Assembly (NCBI GenBank): GCA_008081175.1
Contig: VMCW01000010.1
Span: forward strand, 1 to 11,030
Origin: Flavobacteriaceae bacterium
GTDB lineage: Bacteria > Bacteroidota > Bacteroidia > Flavobacteriales > Flavobacteriaceae
Direction of reading: 5' to 3'
DNA: 11,030 nucleotides
The position numbers and the translations under genes were made by a program. Below the pieces are notes generated by a model, which worked only from the letters and a program-made list of their open reading frames with translations, did not search any database and was not told where the DNA came from. Shown here piece by piece: positions 6,388 through 11,030 of the stretch. How positions within the stretch are numbered: position 1 is the stretch's first letter; every line of letters begins with the position of its first letter.

Positions 6388-6594
6388 TTAGTTGTTAAAG
6401 GAAACAGGATTTTTGCATTCTGTTTCGTCGGGCATTTTACCGCATAAACCACAAGGTTGGTTGTCTTTATTTAAAAAGGGGCTTTGACTGGCGCAAGTCC
6501 CAGCAAATTTACCATCCTTTTTTGCCCAAATTTTTATTGCGATTCCTGCGAAAGCTAATCCTAGAAGTACAAAGGTGATAAGAAATAATTCCAT
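6388..6594 (-). CDS. Small Cys-rich membrane protein, NqrM-like (DUF539-like)
   Basis: The 68-aa protein has one N-terminal transmembrane helix (about residues 3-23), a short basic stretch and a tail with four cysteines (Cys34, Cys48, Cys51, Cys60). The FLITF start, AGIAIKI and FAGTCAS resemble NqrM, the small protein thought to deliver iron to the Cys4[Fe] site of the Na+-translocating NADH:quinone reductase. The remaining cysteine spacing (PCGLC, later EC) is not the classic pattern, and no nqr genes are present here. It may be a flavobacterial relative with an iron-binding tail. It leads the sigma/transporter unit: a consensus promoter lies 17 nt before its ATG and the sigma gene follows after 9 nt, so a role in sigma control is conceivable but unproven. 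Confidence 0.7.
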   Translation of the reverse strand: MELFLITFVLLGLAFAGIAIKIWAKKDGKFAGTCASQSPFLNKDNQPCGLCGKMPDETECKNPVSFNN

Positions 6595-6600
6595 GGTTCA

Positions 6601-6696
6601 TTTTTCACCCCAAAAGTACTAATCTTTCTTCAAATGCAATCATTACTCCAACTTGTAAGAAAAGGACTACAAATTTCTTTTTTTGTTTTTCACCCC
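6601..6696. repeat. Pair of direct repeats (TTTTTCACCCC) in the sigma-unit upstream region
   Basis: TTTTTCACCCC occurs at 6601-6611 and again at 6686-6696, exactly 85 bp apart. Similarity continues to the right (AAAAGTACT versus TAGAGTACA), giving about 17 of 20 matches over 6601-6620 and 6686-6705. Read on the minus strand each is TACTnnnnGGGGTGAAAAA, with the nearer copy containing the -7 box. They may be regulator sites or a duplicated promoter fragment. Between 6595 and 6738 no gene is seen. Confidence 0.45.
6611..6639 (-). promoter_or_regulatory. Promoter of the NqrM-like / sigma / NRAMP-like unit (TTG-N18-TACTTTTG)
   Basis: On the minus strand TTG (complement of 6637-6639) is followed after 18 nt by TACTTTTG (complement of 6611-6618), fitting TTG / TAnnTTTG. 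The spacer length equals that of the lipA promoter. The box ends 16 nt before the ATG, so the leader would be around ten nucleotides. The -7 box is embedded in a block that recurs 85 bp upstream. Confidence 0.6.
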
Positions 6697-6738
6697 TAGA
6701 GTACACCAATTAACCAAAAGTTACTTTTTAAACTAAGA

Positions 6739-7227
6739 TTAGGATAGGTACCATAATGTTTTTAAGTAAGAAAAAGCGAAGGTCAAGCCTACTATTAATT
6801 TTAGAAATATACCAGTAAAAAAACCTACCATAGCACCAAAAGCTGCCTTTAAAGCTCCTTTTTTATTTTTGATATTTGTTATCAGCTCACCGATCAGCGC
6901 TCCAAAAAAAGGACCTACAAGAATTCCAAATGGACCTAGAAAAAGAATCCCTAAAAGCAATCCAATAGAACTTCCAATTATACTACCCTTCCCGCCTCCA
7001 AATTTTTTTGCACCTAAAACAGGGATGATGTTGTCTAAAATAAATATGAATAAAGCGATTCCAAAGCTCACTAGTAAAAAAGAATTTTTCAAAACTACAG
7101 AGGGAGCAAAACTTAAAAGTAAAAGGCCAAGCCATCCTGTGAGCGGACCGGGTATAATAGGCAGAAAACTACCTGCTATCCCCAAAACAATAAAAAAACC
7201 AGCGAGTACTATAAATAAGAGATCCAT
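6739..7227 (-). CDS. DUF456 domain-containing membrane protein
   Basis: The 162-aa protein is almost wholly hydrophobic, with about four or five membrane segments. It shows DUF456 landmarks: an N-terminal GIAGSFLPIIPGPLTGWLG block (about residues 16-34), then a glycine-rich middle (KFGGGKGSIIGSSIG; GPFGILVGPFFGALIGE) and a repeat-like second half (GALKAAFGAMVGFFTG). DUF456 proteins are inner-membrane proteins of unknown function; the Gly-x3-Gly-rich helices suggest tight packing or oligomers. It is transcribed divergently from the lipoprotein/ruvC/hemW cluster and is separated from the next minus-strand gene by 144 nt that contain a promoter, so it is probably monocistronic. The plus-strand reading frame overlying it (6869-7249) is a low-complexity shadow. 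Confidence 0.85.
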   Translation of the reverse strand: MDLLFIVLAGFFIVLGIAGSFLPIIPGPLTGWLGLLLLSFAPSVVLKNSFLLVSFGIALFIFILDNIIPVLGAKKFGGGKGSIIGSSIGLLLGILFLGPFGILVGPFFGALIGELITNIKNKKGALKAAFGAMVGFFTGIFLKLIVGLTFAFSYLKTLWYLS

Positions 7228-7314
7228 ATGTAAAAATATCCTTTTTTAGACACTTCGATTGGGTACAATTCAAATAGATAAAAAAAACGTACTTTTAAAG
7301 TGAAAACAAAGCGT

Positions 7315-7794
7315 ATGAAGCCTAAAATCCTCACTTCTTTAGTTTTAATTTCTGTAATCTTTTATGGTTGTCATTTATTTGACCTAAAAAAGGTCACTCC
7401 TCAAGAAATAGAACTTGCCTCTTCGTGGACTGAAAACGACCAAGCACCAAATTTTTTAGAATGTGAATCTGTAGCGGGTAAAGAAAATCAAAAAATGTGT
7501 TTTGAAACGATTGTTTCAAATGCCATTTTAGACTACCTTCAACAGAACCCTTTACAGTCTTCAATATATTTTGAAGAAGAAGTTGAGCTAACTTTACGTA
7601 TCGGCAGTGAAGGGATTTTTGCCTTGGAGCTAATGAACTATTCTGATGTTGTAAAAAAAGCTATTCCCAATTTAGAAGAAACAATGCAAAATGCTGTAAG
7701 CCGTATTCCACAAGCTCAGCCTGCAATTAAAACAAATGTTGGCACTTTTGTTACAACACGGTTTATACTCCCTGTAATGATCTATGCAGAGTAG
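7315..7794 (+). CDS. Lipoprotein with a TonB C-terminal-like domain
   Basis: From the ATG at 7315 the product is 159 aa; a GTG at 7300 would add five residues (MKTKR) and cannot be excluded. The N terminus is a lipoprotein signal peptide, KPKILTSLVLISVIFYGC, with the modified Cys at residue 19 and a relaxed lipobox (FYGC). The remainder resembles the flavobacterial TonB_C-like domain: a PNFLECE...MCFE cysteine pair (Cys50 and Cys62), ILDYLQQNP, the beta strand ELTLRIGSEG, a helix with IPNLEETMQNAVSRIPQAQP, and the closing RFILPVMI strand. Such domains bind outer-membrane receptors in energy transduction, but without the TonB transmembrane/proline-rich part this is not a canonical TonB; a periplasmic lipid-anchored role is inferred. 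ruvC follows after 6 nt. Confidence 0.75.
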   Translation: MKPKILTSLVLISVIFYGCHLFDLKKVTPQEIELASSWTENDQAPNFLECESVAGKENQKMCFETIVSNAILDYLQQNPLQSSIYFEEEVELTLRIGSEGIFALELMNYSDVVKKAIPNLEETMQNAVSRIPQAQPAIKTNVGTFVTTRFILPVMIYAE

Positions 7795-7800
7795 AAAGTA

Positions 7801-8355
7801 ATGAGTGAAGAAAAAATTATACTTGGAATAGATCCTGGAACAACAATTATGGGATTTGGCTTGATACGAATTTCAAAAAAGGAAATGCAATTCATTCAAA
7901 TGCATGAATTGCATTTGAAAAAATACGATAATCATTTTTTAAAGTTGCAAAAAATCTTCAACAGGACTCTGGAGTTAATTGATGAATTTCATCCTGATGA
8001 AATAGCTATTGAAGCGCCTTTTTTTGGGAAAAATGTCCAATCTATGTTAAAGTTGGGAAGAGCACAAGGAGTTGCCATGGCTGCAGGCCTTTCTAGAGAG
8101 GTAGCCATTACTGAATATTCACCAAAAAAAATAAAAATGGCAATAACTGGAAATGGAAATGCTTCAAAAGAACAGGTTGCAAAAATGTTACAAAAGCTAT
8201 TACAAATTAAAACCTTACCTAAAAATCTTGATGCTACCGATGGTTTGGCAGCCGCAGTTTGCCATTTTTATAATCAGGGGAAAATGATAAATAAAAAGGA
8301 GTACAGCGGATGGAGTGCATTTGTTAATCAAAACCCCAATAAAGTAAAGTCCTAG
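7801..8355 (+). CDS. ruvC: Crossover junction endodeoxyribonuclease RuvC
   Basis: RuvC is a dimeric, Mg2+-dependent nuclease that resolves Holliday junctions by symmetrical nicking, working with the RuvAB branch-migration motor. The 184-aa protein has the RNase H-like fold signatures and all four acidic catalytic residues: Asp11 in GIDPGT, Glu71 in AIEAPFFGKN, and Asp144 and Asp147 in DATDGLAAAVCH, corresponding to Asp7, Glu66, Asp138 and Asp141 of the E. coli enzyme. Length is slightly above the E. coli enzyme because of a short C-terminal tail. The ATG is 6 nt after the lipoprotein stop, and hemW starts 18 nt later, so the three are probably co-transcribed. ruvA and ruvB are not in the window. 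Confidence 0.96.
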   Translation: MSEEKIILGIDPGTTIMGFGLIRISKKEMQFIQMHELHLKKYDNHFLKLQKIFNRTLELIDEFHPDEIAIEAPFFGKNVQSMLKLGRAQGVAMAAGLSREVAITEYSPKKIKMAITGNGNASKEQVAKMLQKLLQIKTLPKNLDATDGLAAAVCHFYNQGKMINKKEYSGWSAFVNQNPNKVKS

Positions 8356-8373
8356 AAACTACTTTGTCGAAGT

Positions 8374-9498
8374 ATGTCAAATCTCTACGTTCATTATCCA
8401 TTTTGTAAACAAGCTTGTCATTATTGTAATTTTCATTTTTCTACTTCCTCGAAGGGTAGACCAGCTTTTTTTTCTTTGCTGAGAAAAGAACTTGAATTGA
8501 GAAAAGAAGAAATTCAATATCCTCTGGAAAGTCTTTATTTTGGTGGAGGGTCACCCTCTTTGATTCCACCGAAAGAAATAGGATCTTTTATTACTTATGT
8601 CGTAAGGCATTTTGATGTTTATGATTCTTTAGAAATAACTTTAGAAGTAAACCCTGATGATGTTAACGAAAATTATCTAAAAGAGCTTAAGTCCATAGGG
8701 ATCAATCGTTTAAGTATAGGAATTCAATCCTTTTTTGAAGAGGAGTTGAAAATGATGCATCGAGCTCATGATGTAGACCAAGCACATAAGGCTTTGGCTA
8801 CAGCGATTAAACATTTTGATAATTTTTCATTGGACTTGATCTATGGGATGCCTTATTCTACCCTAGAGCGATGGGAAGAAAATTTAAAAACTGCTTTAAC
8901 CTATCAACCTCCTCATCTTTCTGCTTATGCACTCACAGTAGAAAAGAAAACCGTATTAGAGCACCTGATTAAAGAAAATAAAGTAAGCCTTATCGAAGAG
9001 GAAGCTGTAAAGGATCAATACGATTTTTTGATTAACGAGATGGAAGCATTGGGATATGTAAATTATGAGTTCTCTAATTTTGGGAAGGCTGGTTTTTTTT
9101 CTGTCAATAACCTCAACTATTGGAATGGTAAACCCTATATAGGGTTAGGGCCATCTGCTCATAGCTATGACGGACATTCCAAAAGAAGCTGGAACGTTTC
9201 CAATAACCACCGCTATGCTTCTGGAGTTCGTGAAGGCAAATTAGCTTATCAAAGTGAACAACTCAACTTAAAAGAGCGGTATAATGAATATCTTATGACT
9301 GGACTCCGGAAGTCCGAAGGGGTCTCTTTAATGCATGTCAAAAAAGTTTTTGGCGAACCTTTCACTTCCTATTTAGAGGAACAGGTAGGAAGACAATTGG
9401 ATCAACGTAATTTGTATTGGGATGGAGATCAGTTAAAGGTTTCCAAAGAGTCCAAGTTTTTAACTGATGGGATTGCTGCAGACTTGTTTCTTGTCTAA
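8374..9498 (+). CDS. hemW: Radical SAM heme chaperone HemW
   Basis: HemW is a membrane-associated radical SAM protein that binds heme and is thought to pass it to heme enzymes; it was long misannotated as oxygen-independent coproporphyrinogen III oxidase. The 374-aa protein has the HemW-type cluster motif with Cys11, Cys15 and Cys18 (CKQACHYC) followed by Asn-Phe, lacking the fourth cysteine of true HemN (CxxxCxxCxC). The SAM-binding GGGSPS is at 57-62 and a GLGPSAHSY block at 257-265. The conserved HNxxYW motif, implicated in heme handling, reads Asn245-Asn-Leu-Asn-Tyr-Trp250, so the histidine is replaced. It is last in the lipoprotein/ruvC/hemW cluster and its stop overlaps that of the M20 dipeptidase by 4 nt. 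Confidence 0.93.
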   Translation: MSNLYVHYPFCKQACHYCNFHFSTSSKGRPAFFSLLRKELELRKEEIQYPLESLYFGGGSPSLIPPKEIGSFITYVVRHFDVYDSLEITLEVNPDDVNENYLKELKSIGINRLSIGIQSFFEEELKMMHRAHDVDQAHKALATAIKHFDNFSLDLIYGMPYSTLERWEENLKTALTYQPPHLSAYALTVEKKTVLEHLIKENKVSLIEEEAVKDQYDFLINEMEALGYVNYEFSNFGKAGFFSVNNLNYWNGKPYIGLGPSAHSYDGHSKRSWNVSNNHRYASGVREGKLAYQSEQLNLKERYNEYLMTGLRKSEGVSLMHVKKVFGEPFTSYLEEQVGRQLDQRNLYWDGDQLKVSKESKFLTDGIAADLFLV

Positions 9499-10883
9499 AC
9501 GGACTCTTTATTTTCCCATAGTTCCCTGTAATACTGATAAAATTTAGGAATTGTTTCTATTCCTTTAAAAAAATTAAAAAGACCATAGTGCTCATTAGGT
9601 GAATGAATGGCATCGCTGTCCAAGCCAAATCCCATTAAAATGGATTTAACTCCAAGTTCTTTTTCGAACATAGGTACAATAGGAATACTTCCACCACCTC
9701 GTTTTGGAACAGGCGCTATGCCGAAGGTTTCGGCGTAAGCTTTATGCGCTGCTTGATAGCCAAGGGTATCGATAGGAGTGACATAAGCATAACCACCATG
9801 ATGGGTTTGTACCTCTACCTGTACTCCCTCTGGAGCAAGTGATTTAAAATAGGTTGTAAAAAGATGGCTGATTTCTTCCCAGTCCTGATCGGGGACTAAT
9901 CTCATTGAAATTTTAGCATGAGCTTGGCTGGGGATAACGGTTTTTGCACCTTCTCCAGTGTACCCTCCCCAAATTCCATTGACGTCTAGAGTGGGTCGAA
10001 TAGAACGCCGTTCTTCGGTGCTGAATCCTTCCTCGCCTGCAACGGCATCAATTCCAATGGATTTTTTAAATAATTCTTCGTTTGAGGGAGCTTTCTCCAT
10101 TGCTTCTCGTTCATCCTTAGTGGGTAAAATGACTCTGTCATAGAAGCCAGGGATTGTAATTTTTTTATTTTCATCACGAAGAGCTGCGATCATCTCGCAC
10201 AAGACATTTATTGGGTTTTGAACAGCACCACCATACAATCCAGAATGTAAATCCCTATTGGGCCCTGTAACCTTTACCTCCATATAGCTAAGTCCGCGTA
10301 AGCCTGTTGTAATAGAGGGCTGATCTTGAGCAATCATTCCAGTGTCAGAAATCAAGATAATATCACAGTCCAATTTTTCTTTATTGTTTTTTACAAAATC
10401 CTCTAAGTGATTACTGCCCACTTCTTCTTCTCCCTCGATCATAAATTTTACATTGCACGGTAAAGGGCCGTTTGCAAGCATTACTTCTAAAGCTTTTATA
10501 TGCATAAACATTTGACCTTTATCGTCACAGGCACCACGTGCAAAAACAGCACCTTCTGGATGAAGTTCTGTCTCTTTTACTACGGGCTCAAAAGGGGGGC
10601 TTTCCCACAGTTCTAAAGGATCTGGTGGTTGCACGTCATAGTGTCCATAAACTAAGACTGTTGGCAGGGTTGAATCGGTAATTAGAGCACCGTAAACAAT
10701 TGGATGTCCTTTTGTTGGGAAAATTTCAACAGTGGTACAGCCCGCTTTTTTTAAAGCATTCTCTACCCATTCTGCTGCAACTTGTACGTCTGAGTTATAA
10801 GAAGAATCTGCGCTAATGGAGGGAATTTTTAAAAAATCCATCCATTCTTGTAAAAACCTTTTTTGATCTGTGCTTAATTTCAT
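9495..10883 (-). CDS. M20-family dipeptidase (CNDP-like metallopeptidase)
   Basis: This 462-aa protein is a dinuclear-zinc M20 peptidase of the carnosinase/cytosolic dipeptidase type, a cytoplasmic enzyme that cleaves dipeptides to amino acids. Expected active-site residues are present: His81 and Asp83 (GHYDVQPPDP), bridging Asp120 (RGACDDKG), general base Glu153 and ligand Glu154 (EGEEEVGS), Asp180 (SDTG) and the final His427 (AIHSPNEHYG). The dimerisation domain fills roughly residues 200-330, including the RDLHSGLYGG loop. There is no signal peptide, which fits a cytoplasmic location. The gene stands alone, divergent from tRNA-Leu, with a candidate -7 box 19 nt before its ATG. The exact dipeptide preference cannot be read from sequence. 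Confidence 0.93.
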   Translation of the reverse strand: MKLSTDQKRFLQEWMDFLKIPSISADSSYNSDVQVAAEWVENALKKAGCTTVEIFPTKGHPIVYGALITDSTLPTVLVYGHYDVQPPDPLELWESPPFEPVVKETELHPEGAVFARGACDDKGQMFMHIKALEVMLANGPLPCNVKFMIEGEEEVGSNHLEDFVKNNKEKLDCDIILISDTGMIAQDQPSITTGLRGLSYMEVKVTGPNRDLHSGLYGGAVQNPINVLCEMIAALRDENKKITIPGFYDRVILPTKDEREAMEKAPSNEELFKKSIGIDAVAGEEGFSTEERRSIRPTLDVNGIWGGYTGEGAKTVIPSQAHAKISMRLVPDQDWEEISHLFTTYFKSLAPEGVQVEVQTHHGGYAYVTPIDTLGYQAAHKAYAETFGIAPVPKRGGGSIPIVPMFEKELGVKSILMGFGLDSDAIHSPNEHYGLFNFFKGIETIPKFYQYYRELWENKESV

Positions 10884-10902
10884 TTTGAAAGAAGTTGAAG
10901 AG

Positions 10903-10931
10903 CAAATTTAACGTATGTATTTTTTCTGGAA
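10903..10931 (-). promoter_or_regulatory. Candidate promoter of the M20 dipeptidase gene
   Basis: On the minus strand TAAATTTG (complement of 10903-10910) matches TAnnTTTG and ends 19 nt before the ATG. Eighteen nt upstream of it stands TTC (complement of 10929-10931) instead of TTG, so the -33 element is one base off consensus. Confidence 0.42.
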
Positions 10932-10957
10932 GAGGAAATTTTATTGAAAAACTTAGT

Positions 10958-10965
10958 TATATTTG
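10958..10965 (+). promoter_or_regulatory. Candidate -7 box of tRNA-Leu
   Basis: TATATTTG matches TAnnTTTG exactly and ends 10 nt before the first tRNA base, a sensible distance for a transcript start a few nucleotides ahead of the mature 5' end. The nearest TTG (10944-10946) is only 11 bp away, so no -33 element at normal spacing was found. Confidence 0.45.
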
Positions 10966-10975
10966 TCGACCTTTT

Positions 10976-11030
10976 GCGGGTGTGGTGAAATTGGTAGACA
11001 CGCTAGATTTAGGATCTAGTGCTTCACGGC
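10976..11030 (+). tRNA. tRNA-Leu (anticodon UAG), 5' part only
   Basis: The 5' part of a leucine tRNA runs off the right edge. Visible are the acceptor 5' strand GCGGGTG (10976-10982), the D arm with GTG/CAC stem and AAATTGGTAGA loop, the anticodon stem CTAGA/TCTAG (11003-11007/11015-11019) around TTTAGGA with anticodon TAG at 11010-11012, and the start of the long variable arm (TGCTTCACGGC) that marks a class II tRNA. Anticodon UAG reads CUA-type leucine codons. Confidence 0.93.

Noticed and set aside
6705..6735. AAAAGTTACTTTT hairpin as terminator for the DUF456 gene
   Set aside because: Five AT-rich base pairs with a 3-nt loop and no T tract on the minus strand; too weak to call.
6869..7249. 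126-codon plus-strand open frame opposite the DUF456 gene
   Set aside because: Its translation is Pro/Lys/Ile-rich low complexity, as expected for the antisense of a Gly/Leu-rich membrane protein, and it has no family features.
7259..7297. Promoter for the lipoprotein/ruvC/hemW cluster (TTG ... TACTTTTA)
   Set aside because: The spacer is 28 bp and the -7 box lacks the final G, so it fails the TTG-N17-23-TAnnTTTG pattern.
8374..9498. Annotation as oxygen-independent coproporphyrinogen III oxidase (HemN)
   Set aside because: The fourth cysteine of the HemN CxxxCxxCxC motif is absent and the length fits HemW.

Overview
The window is ordinary chromosomal DNA from an AT-rich member of the Bacteroidota, most likely a marine flavobacterium (class Flavobacteriia). 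Three kinds of evidence point there. Gene starts lack Shine-Dalgarno sequences and have A-rich leaders. Several starts are preceded by TAnnTTTG -7 boxes, two of them with TTG exactly 18 bp upstream. The protein versions are typical of the group: a NIF3 protein with an inserted domain next to a coiled-coil 'zinc ribbon' protein, a TonB_C-like lipoprotein with a Cys pair, and a small Cys-rich membrane protein before an ECF sigma factor. The window is bounded by a truncated tRNA-Val(UAC) on the left and a truncated tRNA-Leu(UAG) on the right. I see no insertion sequence, phage gene, CRISPR array or integrase.

Layout. 1-348: 3' part of tRNA-Val, its hairpin terminator, then about 260 bases without a gene that hold three inverted repeats, the last ending in a T tract (possible small RNA). 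349-780 (+): membrane-anchored Dabb-domain protein. 781-2654 (-): two-gene operon of a NIF3-like protein followed by a coiled-coil protein whose zinc ribbon has lost all four cysteines. 2700-3719 (+): lpxK, a lipid A kinase. 3716-6594 (-): a run read from right to left as a 68-aa Cys-rich NqrM-like membrane protein, an ECF sigma factor, an aberrant NRAMP-family transporter overlapping the sigma gene, and lipA (lipoyl synthase). 6739-7227 (-): DUF456 membrane protein. 7315-9498 (+): TonB_C-like lipoprotein, ruvC and hemW in close tandem. 9495-10883 (-): M20 dipeptidase.

How the genes work together. Most are housekeeping functions: lipid A (LpxK), lipoylation (LipA), Holliday-junction resolution (RuvC), heme trafficking (HemW) and peptide turnover (M20). 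The most suggestive group is NqrM-like / sigma / NRAMP-related / lipA. A small Cys-rich membrane protein and a transporter with altered metal-site motifs flank an ECF sigma factor that has no recognisable anti-sigma gene, and an Fe-S enzyme gene lies downstream with its own promoter. A role in metal homeostasis is inferred, not shown.

Architecture. All three convergent gene junctions have no intergenic space: stops abut at 780/781 and overlap by 4 nt at 3716-3719 and 9495-9498. Any terminators for those genes must lie inside the opposing coding sequence. Two well-formed promoters (before lipA and before the NqrM-like gene) imply very short 5' leaders.
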